Of a stretch of DNA of 64,000 bases, positions 34,981 through 43,330 are shown piece after piece. The notes beneath the pieces are model-generated. The model had not been told where the DNA came from, did not search any database, and saw nothing but the letters and a program-made list of their open reading frames with translations. The position numbers were made by a program, and so were the translations under genes. Numbering within the stretch: the first letter of the stretch is position 1; each line of letters begins with the position of its first letter. Source of the DNA: Microbacterium flavescens (GTDB lineage Bacteria; Actinomycetota; Actinomycetes; Actinomycetales; Microbacteriaceae); assembly GCF_018588945.1 (NCBI RefSeq), contig NZ_JAFIWA010000006.1, positions 1 through 64,000 of the forward strand. Reading direction: 5' to 3'.

Positions 34981-35056
34981 CGGCCATGATGCCCCTTTGC
35001 GCTGCCGAGCGCAAGAGTCAGCTTTTAACGTTTCACCCCTGGTCGAGACTTTCTGA

Positions 35057-35068
35057 GAAAACGCTTCC
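35057..35068. promoter_or_regulatory. LacI-type operator 2 (lyase promoter)
   Basis: GAAAACGCTTCC is a second exact match to GNAANCGNTNNC, 88 bases from the first site. Two spaced sites suggest repression by looping by a sugar-responsive LacI protein, none of which is encoded in this window. Confidence 0.65.
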
Positions 35069-35173
35069 TAACGAGGCTGTTCGGGAGTAGCGTTCCGGCT
35101 CGGACGGCCGTCGGCTCGTTGGACCGGGCGTGACAGCCAGCAGATCAGAGTGGATCGAACTGGAGGAGTACCG

Positions 35174-35275
35174 ATGCTGACGTCACAAGAGAAACCCGCG
35201 ACTCACATCCCCAGGGTCGCGGGGCTTCGCGGCGGCGTCGGGGCGCGGCATCCGCTCAGTTCTTCTCGCGAGTGA
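35174..35275 (+). other. orphan ribosome site and start codon, short ORF
   Basis: GGAGGA six bases before an ATG opens a 33-codon frame (MLTSQEKPATHIPRVAG...) that runs into the antisense 3' end of the DUF1254 gene. The strong start signal next to the LacI-type sites suggests the 5' end of a gene that was lost by deletion. A real microprotein is less likely, because the second half is low-complexity and overlaps another gene. Confidence 0.4.
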
Positions 35276-36701
35276 TCTCGGGCAGCCGCCACGTCATGTT
35301 GAACCAGGGCTCGAGCGGACCGTAGAGCCTGAGCAGCGGCCACCACGACTTGCCCGGGAGTGTGGGGATCCAGTTGGACTCCTTGCCCTCCGGGGCGACC
35401 GGGGCGAACCACAGCACGTGGGAGCCGTCGTCCTCCGGCTGGAGCGCTTCGGACAGGCTCGACACGGCGGGGAATGGCGCGGACTGCAGCAGTGACCGTG
35501 TCTGGGTGTCGTAGACGTCGATCGCCCAGAAGTTCTTCGCAGGCGCGTCCGCCGGAATGGTGAGCGTGTAGGTGGCCGCTCCGTCGAGAATGGCGCCGTC
35601 GGAGTCCTCGGCTGTGTAGAGGTAGGCGGAGCCCGCTCCGATCTGGGCGTGCGCCATCGCCGGCGTGATCACGGTCGCCGCGTAGTGGAAGAGCGTGCGT
35701 GCGTCGAGGTTGCGCGCGCCATCGCTCAGGAACTCGTAGCTTCCGCCGACGAAGCCCTCCTTCCACGAGGAGCCTTCCCACCGGAACGACTGTGCGTTCC
35801 TCGAGGCGTACAGCGTGGCCCGTGCCATCGCCGCACCTGTGCGAGCCGCATTGTCGAGAATCGCGCGGAGCCGGTCGTCGGGCTCGAACGGTGCACCGTG
35901 CGCGATGCCGAGCGAAGCCAGTGCTCCGGCACGCTCGGGGTCAAGGGATCCCGCCGGTTCCTCGGCGATGAGCTCCGCGATCTCTTCGAAGAACGAGTAG
36001 TCGTTGGCATGGACGGTGTTGATGGCCTGCTCGCCGATGTTCACGAACGTGTTCTCGGGTGCCGTGTCGGCGTCCTCGAGGCGGTAGATGCGCGACCGTT
36101 TGATGGCCGCGACTCCTGCGAGTGCCCGGATCACGAGGAAGTTCGTGAAGGTCGGGCTCTCGTAGACGTGATATCCCTCGGGTCGCTCGCCCTCGTAGCC
36201 CGGGGGGACGAAGAGGTACTTGCCACCCGCACCGCGATCGGGGCCCGCAATGCCCATGTCAGCGACGTAGCGGAACCAGAAGTCGTCCACGACGCACAGC
36301 GACTGCGGCGGCACCTCGATGACCGTGGGCCCCCACGCCTTGAGATCGAGGAACGTCACTCCGTAGGTCGTCTCGGTGTTCGGCGTGAGGAAGATCGGCG
36401 TGGAGGTGCACCTCGGGTCGGTGTAGCCGATCTTGTCTGGCGAGTCCACGCCGGCGGAGCGAAGCCCGCGCCGCATGGCGACGAGGGAGGCGCCGGGAAC
36501 GGCGTCGAGGAAGGCTGTGATGCCGCGGACCATATCGAGCCCGTCGAAGATCGCCTGCCGCGACTCCCGCTGGGGCACACCGTCGAAGAACTCGAAGTCG
36601 CCGAACGGAGTCGACAGCCGGTCGGGCGTGGAGACGTGCGAAACCTCTTCGGCGAGCTGCTCGGCTGTGAGACCCGGTCCGTTGGTTGGCTCTGTTGCCA
36701 T
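35256..36701 (-). CDS. DUF1254/DUF1214 protein
   Basis: 481 residues from the ATG at 36701 (MATEPTNGPG, with GAGGAGACGAG upstream); a longer frame is not conserved. DUF1254 covers roughly residues 60-180 (LTPNTETTYGVTFLDLKAWGPTVIEVPP) and DUF1214 about 340-450 (YLYTAEDSDGAILDGAATYTLTI and FWAIDVYDTQTRSLL). Both are beta-rich domains of unknown function; homologues are often annotated as membrane-associated or periplasmic, but no signal peptide is seen here. A TetR gene lies upstream on the same strand. Confidence 0.82.
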   Translation of the reverse strand: MATEPTNGPGLTAEQLAEEVSHVSTPDRLSTPFGDFEFFDGVPQRESRQAIFDGLDMVRGITAFLDAVPGASLVAMRRGLRSAGVDSPDKIGYTDPRCTSTPIFLTPNTETTYGVTFLDLKAWGPTVIEVPPQSLCVVDDFWFRYVADMGIAGPDRGAGGKYLFVPPGYEGERPEGYHVYESPTFTNFLVIRALAGVAAIKRSRIYRLEDADTAPENTFVNIGEQAINTVHANDYSFFEEIAELIAEEPAGSLDPERAGALASLGIAHGAPFEPDDRLRAILDNAARTGAAMARATLYASRNAQSFRWEGSSWKEGFVGGSYEFLSDGARNLDARTLFHYAATVITPAMAHAQIGAGSAYLYTAEDSDGAILDGAATYTLTIPADAPAKNFWAIDVYDTQTRSLLQSAPFPAVSSLSEALQPEDDGSHVLWFAPVAPEGKESNWIPTLPGKSWWPLLRLYGPLEPWFNMTWRLPEITREKN

Positions 36702-36842
36702 GCTCGTCTCCTCGTCGCTGGATGTCAGGCGATGCTTCCAGCATCCCCAGGCGGCGTCATCACCCGCGGGGTGTGAGGTCTGGGTGGCGACGGCGGCTGA
36801 TCGTCCGAATTGCACCCGGCGGACCGGCGCAACGATGCGAGG

Positions 36843-37418
36843 TCAGTCGGTCAGCCCGCGCGTGATGAGGCGGTAGACGTCGTCCGCGACGGCGCGGTGG
36901 TCGACGCCATGCGAGACGAGTTGGACACCGGCGCCGAGGATCCCCTGGACGAGCGCCACAGCGGACTTCGACTCCGACAGCCCCAGGTGGGAGAGCACCC
37001 GGACGAGCGGCCTCAGCAGTGCGTCGTGCAGGGTCATCAGATCCTCGAGCCGACTCGGACTGAGATTCGCATCGCTGAGCGCCCCGGCGATCGCGTGCTT
37101 GCCAGCAGCGGTCATCTCCATGGTCGCGTCGATGAATCGGCGCAGCTCTCCGAGGCCGGGCTCGGCCCCGGTCAGCTCCTGCTCGATCTCGGCATCCCAC
37201 TGCTCGATCGCAGCGATGGCGATCGCCACCAGCAGGTCGTCCTTGGTGGCGAAGTAGTCGTAGAAGCTGGAGCGCGCCAGCCCCGCCCGCTCGCAGACGC
37301 TGCGCGGCGTGACCGCTGCCAAGCCGGACTCGAGCAGGACCGCTTCGCCCGCGCGGACGAGAGCCGCCCGCTGCATCGCACGATGCTCGGCCACCGTCGG
37401 CGCAGAGATCTTGGGCAT
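36843..37418 (-). CDS. TetR-family regulator, likely of the DHA2 pump
   Basis: 191 residues from the ATG at 37418 (MPKISAPTVAEHRAMQRAAL). The HTH (SVCERAGLARSSFYDYFATKDDLLVA) is at about residues 39-64 and a helical effector domain follows. It is co-directional with the small membrane gene and the DHA2 pump, each of which carries the same palindrome (core CCGACACWGTGTCGG) upstream. This regulator is the obvious candidate to bind it, though no copy of the palindrome stands before its own start. Confidence 0.82.
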   Translation of the reverse strand: MPKISAPTVAEHRAMQRAALVRAGEAVLLESGLAAVTPRSVCERAGLARSSFYDYFATKDDLLVAIAIAAIEQWDAEIEQELTGAEPGLGELRRFIDATMEMTAAGKHAIAGALSDANLSPSRLEDLMTLHDALLRPLVRVLSHLGLSESKSAVALVQGILGAGVQLVSHGVDHRAVADDVYRLITRGLTD

Positions 37419-37493
37419 CTCGCAATTATGCGCGGCGGCCGCGTCCAAGTCGAAACCTCACCGGCGCCTTCGTTCGCGCCGGCTGTGCGGCGT

Positions 37494-37847
37494 TCACCGC
37501 CAGACGGTCGCGAGCAGGATGTTGACGACAGTCAGTCCCCCGATCACCGGGAGCACCCACGCGGCGACGGTTTCGCGCTTGCGATTGATGAGGGCAATCG
37601 CGATGATCGCGATGAGGACCACGAGCTTCACGGAGATCTTGACGTTGTTCACGTCGTTGCCCAGCGGATACTGCAGGCCGACGAGCAGCAGCCCGGTCAG
37701 GAGCATCGTCCACGCGCCATGCATCATGGCGGGCAGGATCCGGGCCTTGCCTTCGCGCATCGCGCCGATCTGATACAGGACACCGCCCAGCAGCGCGACG
37801 ACGCCGATGATGTGCAGGGCGAGGATGACGTTCTTGAGGATCTCCAT
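37494..37847 (-). CDS. small four-helix membrane protein
   Basis: 117 residues from the ATG at 37847 (MEILKNVILALHIIG); an ATG at 37853 is possible. Four helices are spaced across the chain, with a conserved-looking LHIIGVVALLGGVLYQIGAM first helix containing a His. It resembles small uncharacterised actinobacterial integral proteins with a copper-resistance-D-like or DUF2214-like helix pattern. It has its own copy of the shared operator just before the start, so it is expressed with the DHA2 pump. Its function is unknown. Confidence 0.65.
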   Translation of the reverse strand: MEILKNVILALHIIGVVALLGGVLYQIGAMREGKARILPAMMHGAWTMLLTGLLLVGLQYPLGNDVNNVKISVKLVVLIAIIAIALINRKRETVAAWVLPVIGGLTVVNILLATVWR

Positions 37848-37859
37848 ACACACACCTTA

Positions 37860-37874
37860 CCGACACTGTGTCGG
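37860..37874. promoter_or_regulatory. shared operator, copy 1
   Basis: CCGACAC-T-GTGTCGG, perfect 7-base arms, lies 12 bases upstream of the small membrane gene's start. It is identical in core to the site at 39554-39574. This position should block transcription or translation start when a repressor is bound. Confidence 0.82.
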
Positions 37875-37920
37875 ATAATTTACCGCTGCGAAACCGCGCC
37901 CGGGTTCGATCGGGGCGACT

Positions 37921-39534
37921 TCAGCTCTCCGTATCGACGACGACCGGGGCCTCGACGGCGGCCTCCGCGCTCCGTCGTCCCAGCGGGATCGTGGTGAGCA
38001 GCCCGACGATGAGAGCGCCGACAGCGACCCACGCGGCGACCGAGACACCCTGAGAGAGCGCCTCTCGAGCGGCGTCCGCGATGGGGGCGGTTGCGGGGTT
38101 CTCCGCCAGCTCGGCGATGAGTGCGCCAGCCGAGTCGGAGACCCCGACGACGAGGTCCGCGACGGCGGGGTCCGCCGCGATCTGGTCGCTCAGACGCGCC
38201 TCCGTCCCCACGCGTAGGGTCGTGAAGAGCGCGGTCCCCAGGACCGCAATGCCCAGGGCGGACCCGACCTGACGGGCGGTCGACTGGGTGGACGAAGCCT
38301 GGCCCGACTTGTCGAGGGGAACATCGACGAGGATCAGCTGAGTCAGCTGAGCAGTCGCGAACCCCACGCCCATGCCGTAGAAGAACAAGGGCACTCCGGT
38401 GACCCACAGGGTCGAGTCGGGGCGGATGAGGAGCGCCATCACCGCGAGGGAGACGATCTCGAGCAGGATGCCGAGGCGAACCATCTGCACGGGGGTCAGG
38501 TGCTTCCCCAGCGAGTGAATCGATCCGCTCGCCACGAACGACCCCACAGCGAGGGGAAGGAGTGCGAGGCCGGCCTGCAGCGCATCCATGCCGACGACGT
38601 ACTGGAACCACAGCGGGAGCGACAGGATGAGCCCGAACTCGCCGAGTGAGACGGTCAGGGCGGTGACATTGCCGTTGCTGAACGAAGGGATGCGGAACAG
38701 CGTGACATCCAGCAGCACCGACTTGCCGGCGGTGACCCGCGATCTCTCCCGGAGGACAAGTGCGCCGAGGACGAGGACGGCGAGGACGAAGAGGATCGGG
38801 ATGATGCTGAAGCCGCCGAGGCTGACCGGGGCGGAGTCGGTCGCCTCCCACCAGCCATATGCGCGTCCTTCGATCAACGCGAACACGAGCATGCCGAAGC
38901 CGAGGATGGACGCGCCCGCCCCGATCCAGTCGGTGAAGCGACGCGCGCCGAGCTGGCGGGACTCGGGGACGCAGATCAGCACTCCGATGATGACCAGGAT
39001 GCCGAAGGGCAGATTGATCCAGAACGCCCAGTGCCAGGAGAAGGCCGATGTCAGCCAGCCGCCGAGGACCGGGCCGACGGCCGCCATGGAGCCGATGGTG
39101 GATCCCCAGACGGCGAAGGCGATGCTGCGCTCGCTCCCGCGGAAGGTGGCGTTCAACAGGGCCAGGGTGGTGGGCAGGATCATCGATCCGCCGACCCCCT
39201 GGAGCGCGCGGGCGGCGATCAGCCAGGTGCCGCTCGTGGCGAAGGCGCACAGGATGCTGGCGCCGACGAAAATGCTGAGCCCGATCACGAGCAGACGGCG
39301 TCGGCCGATCCGATCGCTCATCGTGCCCCACACCATCAGCAGCGCCGCGAACACGAGCGTATAGACCTCTTGCACCCATTGGACCTGCATGGTGGTGAGG
39401 TCGAGCGACTCGATGATGGCCGGCGTCGCGACGGCGACGATCGTGGCGTCCATGATGATGAGCGCCACGCCCAGCGAGATCGCGGCGAGCCCCCACCAGC
39501 GGAGGCGATGGAATCGATCGGTGTCGTGAATCAC
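37921..39534 (-). CDS. DHA2-family MFS efflux pump (14 helices)
   Basis: 537 residues. The drug:H+ antiporter-2 signatures are clear: LIIMDATIVAVATPAI, RIGRRRLLVIGL after helix 2, RALQGVGGSMILP and GPVLGGWL (motif C) in helix 5. The 14-helix layout and C-terminal Ala-rich region fit EmrB/QacA-type pumps that expel toxic compounds. The TetR gene lies downstream on the same strand, and a 21-base palindrome (39554-39574) precedes the start, which supports substrate-inducible expression. The substrate is not evident. Confidence 0.88.
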   Translation of the reverse strand: MIHDTDRFHRLRWWGLAAISLGVALIIMDATIVAVATPAIIESLDLTTMQVQWVQEVYTLVFAALLMVWGTMSDRIGRRRLLVIGLSIFVGASILCAFATSGTWLIAARALQGVGGSMILPTTLALLNATFRGSERSIAFAVWGSTIGSMAAVGPVLGGWLTSAFSWHWAFWINLPFGILVIIGVLICVPESRQLGARRFTDWIGAGASILGFGMLVFALIEGRAYGWWEATDSAPVSLGGFSIIPILFVLAVLVLGALVLRERSRVTAGKSVLLDVTLFRIPSFSNGNVTALTVSLGEFGLILSLPLWFQYVVGMDALQAGLALLPLAVGSFVASGSIHSLGKHLTPVQMVRLGILLEIVSLAVMALLIRPDSTLWVTGVPLFFYGMGVGFATAQLTQLILVDVPLDKSGQASSTQSTARQVGSALGIAVLGTALFTTLRVGTEARLSDQIAADPAVADLVVGVSDSAGALIAELAENPATAPIADAAREALSQGVSVAAWVAVGALIVGLLTTIPLGRRSAEAAVEAPVVVDTES

Positions 39535-39553
39535 GAGAACCTACGATACCCTG

Positions 39554-39574
39554 TTTCCGACACAGTGTCGGAAA
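39554..39574. promoter_or_regulatory. shared operator, copy 2
   Basis: Perfect 10-base arms TTTCCGACAC and GTGTCGGAAA around a single A, centred at 39564, 20 bases before the pump start and 55 bases before the divergent narG start. Its core equals the copy at 37860-37874. It could affect narG as well as the pump. Confidence 0.88.
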
Positions 39575-39628
39575 GAACCGGCGCGCGGCATCTAGCGCCG
39601 CTTCGGACTGGTCGCTATCGTCCTGAAC

Positions 39629-42600
39629 ATGACCCCCCACATCGGTGTGGACGGTCGAGCGTCTGATGCTCTCCTCGCGGCGGGCCGGTTCTTCACGAGG
39701 TGGGAAGAGACGCCCGATCACCGGGCGGCGTTCCTCGAAGGCGGTCGCGACGGCGATGCCTTCTACCGCGACAGGTGGAGCCACGACAAGGTCGTACGGT
39801 CGACGCACGGAGTGAACTGCACAGGGTCGTGCTCGTGGAAGGTGTACGTCAAGGACGGAATCATCACCTGGGAGGCCCAGGAGACCGACTACCCGAGCGT
39901 CGGCCCCGACCGTCCGGAGTATGAGCCACGCGGCTGTCCTCGGGGCGCCGCGTTCTCCTGGTACACATACTCGCCGACACGAGTGCGCTATCCGTATGTG
40001 CGGGGCGTGCTGCTCGAGGCCTTTCGCGAGGCGAAGGCTCGACTCGGCGACCCGGTGCTCGCGTTCGGCGAGATCTCGACCGATCCCGAGACGCGGCGCC
40101 GGTACCAGCGCGCGCGCGGCAAGGGCGGTCTCGTGCGCGCGTCCTGGACCGAGGCGGTCGAACTGATCGCGGCAGGCTATGTGCACACGATCAAGGAGTA
40201 CGGACCGGATCGGGTGGCGGGGTTCTCGCCGATCCCTGCGATGTCGATGGTCTCGCACTGCATCGGCACCCGATTCACGCAACTCGTCGGCGGCGTGATG
40301 ACCTCCTTCTACGACTGGTACGCCGATCTGCCCGTTGCGAGCCCCCAGGTCTTCGGCGACCAGACCGATGTTCCGGAGTCAGGGGACTGGTGGGACGCGA
40401 CCTACCTCATGATGTGGGGCTCGAACGTGCCCGTCACCCGCACCCCCGACGCCCACTGGATGGCGGAGGTGCGCTACCGAGGCACCAAGGTGGTCACTGT
40501 CAGTCCGGACTACGCGGATAACACCAAGTTCGCCGACGAGTGGCTGCCGTGCCAGGCCGGGACTGACGCCGCGCTTGCGATGGCCATGGGCCACGTCGTG
40601 CTCAAAGAGAACTACGTGGACCGGCGAGTGCCGTTCTTCGTGGACTTCGCGCGTACGTACACCGACCTTCCTCACCTCATCACTCTGATCGAACGCGAAG
40701 GTGGCGGATTCGTCCCGGGCAAGTTCATGACCGCGGCGGACCTCGGCGGTACAGCGCCCGAGGACGCCTGGAAGACGGTGGTGATGGATGCCGCGACCGG
40801 CGCACCGCAAGTCCCCAACGGGTCTATGGGGTTCCGCTACGCCGAGTCCGGTGTGGGGCGCTGGAATCTCGACCTCGAGGATGTCGTGCCGGCACTGTCC
40901 GTGCGCGACGCGAAGGTCAGCGAGGAGGCCATCGAAGTCCTTCTGCCCCGGTTCGATTCCGCCGACGGATCCGGGGCGGTGCTCCGTCGCGGGGTTCCGG
41001 CCACCCGGGTGGGCGGCGTCGTCGTCACGACGGTGCTCGATCTGATGCTCGCCCAGTACGGGGTCGGGCGGGAGGGTCTCCCGGGCGACTGGCCTCGGGG
41101 CTACGACGATGTCGACTCGCCCTACACTCCGGCGTGGCAGGAGGAGATCACCGGGGTCCCTGCGGCGGCGTGCACGCGCATCGCCCGCGAGTTTGCCGCG
41201 AACTCGATGGAGTCGCAGGGTCGCTCGATGATCATCATGGGCGCGGGAATCTGCCAGTGGTTCCACGGCGACGCTACCTACCGAGCGATCCTCGCCCTCC
41301 TCATACTCACCGGTGCGATGGGCCGCAACGGCGGCGGGTGGGCTCACTACGTGGGTCAGGAGAAGTGCCGGCCGATCACGGGCTGGCTGTCACTGGCGAA
41401 CGCGCTGGACTGGGCGCGCCCGCCACGGACCATGATCGGCACCGCCTACTGGTACATGCACACGGACCAATGGCGATTCGACGGCTACGCGGCTGACGCT
41501 CTCGCCTCGCCGCTCGCAGACGGCCACCTGACCGGCATGCACACGGCTGACACGATCGCGCAGGCGGCACGCCTCGGCTGGATGCCCTTCTACCCGCAGT
41601 TCGACGTCAATCCGCTCGACCTCGCCGACCGCGCCCAAGCGGCGGTCGACCGAGGAGAGGCGGCGAATGCGGCATCCTACGTGACCGGCGCGCTCGCGAG
41701 CGGCAGCCTCCAGACAGCGATCTCCGACGTCGACGCGCCACGCAACTGGCCCCGACTCCTGACCCTGTGGCGCTCGAACCTGATGGGATCCAGCGCCAAG
41801 GGGAACGAATACTTCCTCAAGCACCTGCTCGGCACCCACAGCAACCTGATGGCCAGCGACGAGGCGGCGGTCCGCCCGACCGAGGTCGCCTGGCACGACG
41901 ACGTCCCCGAAGGAAAGCTCGACCTCCTCGTCTCCGCGGACTTCCGCATGACCTCGACGACCCTCCTGTCCGATGTCGTGCTCCCGGCAGCCACCTGGTA
42001 CGAGAAGCACGACCTGTCCTCGACCGACATGCATCCCTTCGTGCATGCCTTCACACCTGCGATCGACCCGCCCTGGGAAGCCAGAAGCGACTTCGACATG
42101 TTCCACGCGATCGCCCAAGAGTTCTCGAGGATGGCGGTCACTCACCTTGGCACCCGCCGAGACCTCGTCTCCGTGCCGCTTCAGCACGACACCCCCGGCG
42201 AGACCGCGCAACCGGGGGGCACCGTCCGCGATTGGATGCGGGGCGATGTCGCCCCCATTCCAGGCAAGACGATGCCCCAGCTGACCATCGTCGAACGCGA
42301 CTACACCGCAATCGCCGACAAGCTCGGCGCACTCGGTCCGCTCGCCGACGAACTCGGGTTCACCACCAAGAACGTGACCTACGACGTCGTGCACGAGGTC
42401 GACCGGCTTGCACACCTGAACGGCGTGATGCTCGGCGGGGCCGCCGACGGACGCCCCGCGCTCGACACGGACGTCAAGATGGCCGAGGCGATCCTCACGC
42501 TCTCGGGAACGACCAACGGAGAACTCGCCGCGCAGGGGTTCCGCACCCTCGAGAAGCGGGTCGGCAAGCCGCTCGCGGACCTCGCCGAAGGGTCGGAGGA

Positions 42601-43330
42601 GAAGCGGATCACGTTCGCGATGACACAGGCGGCTCCCGTCCCGGTGATCACCTCGCCCGAGTGGTCGGGTTCTGAGACCGGCGGACGCCGCTATGCGCCG
42701 TTCACCGTGAACATCGAGCGGCTGAAGCCCTTTCACACTCTCACGGGCCGCATGCACTTCTACCTCGACCACGACTGGATGCGAGATCTCGGCGAGGCAC
42801 TGCCGATCTACCGCCCTCCGCTGGACATGCATCTCCTGTTCGGGGAGCCGAAGCTCGGACCCGACGGCGCTCAGCAGGTCGTGGTGAGATACCTCACTCC
42901 GCACTCGAAGTGGTCGATCCACTCCGAGTACCAGGACAACCTCTTCATGCTCTCGCTCTCACGCGGAGGACCGACTGTGTGGATGAGCCCGGCGGACGCC
43001 GCCTCCATCGGCGCGGCCGACAACGACTGGGTGGAGTGCGTGAACTCGAACGGCGTCCTGGTCGCGCGGGCGATCGTGTCCCATCGGATGCCGACGGGAG
43101 TCGTCTACGTGCACCATGCGCAGGAGCGCACGATCGACGTGCCCAAGTCGGAGGCGACCGGCCGACGCGGCGGCATCCACAATTCGGTGACCCGCTTGCT
43201 CGTCAAGCCCACGCATCTGATCGGCGCCTATGCGCAGCTGTCCTACGCGTTCAATTACCTCGGCCCTACCGGTAACCAGCGCGACATGGTCGCGACGATC
43301 CGACGCCGGTCGCAGGAGGTGACCTACTGA
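39629..43330 (+). CDS. narG: respiratory nitrate reductase alpha subunit
   Basis: 1233 residues, the usual NarG length. It reduces nitrate at a bis-MGD molybdenum site inside the membrane-bound NarGHI complex, using quinol electrons. The FS0 cluster ligands are present: His and two Cys in HGVNCTGSCSW, and Cys in RGCPRGAA. The Mo-ligand Asp lies in SFYDWYADLP. The cytoplasmic-side, non-Tat NarG type is supported by the absence of a twin-arginine leader. The narH gene follows with a one-base overlap (TGATG). No clear ribosome site precedes the ATG; a leaderless start or internal alternative is possible. Molybdenum cofactor genes are not in the window. Confidence 0.97.
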   Translation: MTPHIGVDGRASDALLAAGRFFTRWEETPDHRAAFLEGGRDGDAFYRDRWSHDKVVRSTHGVNCTGSCSWKVYVKDGIITWEAQETDYPSVGPDRPEYEPRGCPRGAAFSWYTYSPTRVRYPYVRGVLLEAFREAKARLGDPVLAFGEISTDPETRRRYQRARGKGGLVRASWTEAVELIAAGYVHTIKEYGPDRVAGFSPIPAMSMVSHCIGTRFTQLVGGVMTSFYDWYADLPVASPQVFGDQTDVPESGDWWDATYLMMWGSNVPVTRTPDAHWMAEVRYRGTKVVTVSPDYADNTKFADEWLPCQAGTDAALAMAMGHVVLKENYVDRRVPFFVDFARTYTDLPHLITLIEREGGGFVPGKFMTAADLGGTAPEDAWKTVVMDAATGAPQVPNGSMGFRYAESGVGRWNLDLEDVVPALSVRDAKVSEEAIEVLLPRFDSADGSGAVLRRGVPATRVGGVVVTTVLDLMLAQYGVGREGLPGDWPRGYDDVDSPYTPAWQEEITGVPAAACTRIAREFAANSMESQGRSMIIMGAGICQWFHGDATYRAILALLILTGAMGRNGGGWAHYVGQEKCRPITGWLSLANALDWARPPRTMIGTAYWYMHTDQWRFDGYAADALASPLADGHLTGMHTADTIAQAARLGWMPFYPQFDVNPLDLADRAQAAVDRGEAANAASYVTGALASGSLQTAISDVDAPRNWPRLLTLWRSNLMGSSAKGNEYFLKHLLGTHSNLMASDEAAVRPTEVAWHDDVPEGKLDLLVSADFRMTSTTLLSDVVLPAATWYEKHDLSSTDMHPFVHAFTPAIDPPWEARSDFDMFHAIAQEFSRMAVTHLGTRRDLVSVPLQHDTPGETAQPGGTVRDWMRGDVAPIPGKTMPQLTIVERDYTAIADKLGALGPLADELGFTTKNVTYDVVHEVDRLAHLNGVMLGGAADGRPALDTDVKMAEAILTLSGTTNGELAAQGFRTLEKRVGKPLADLAEGSEEKRITFAMTQAAPVPVITSPEWSGSETGGRRYAPFTVNIERLKPFHTLTGRMHFYLDHDWMRDLGEALPIYRPPLDMHLLFGEPKLGPDGAQQVVVRYLTPHSKWSIHSEYQDNLFMLSLSRGGPTVWMSPADAASIGAADNDWVECVNSNGVLVARAIVSHRMPTGVVYVHHAQERTIDVPKSEATGRRGGIHNSVTRLLVKPTHLIGAYAQLSYAFNYLGPTGNQRDMVATIRRRSQEVTY

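Noticed and set aside
37880..40282. An 800-codon - strand frame over the DHA2 pump, narG start and operator
   Set aside because: It runs across two genes with clear families in other frames and shows no domain of its own.
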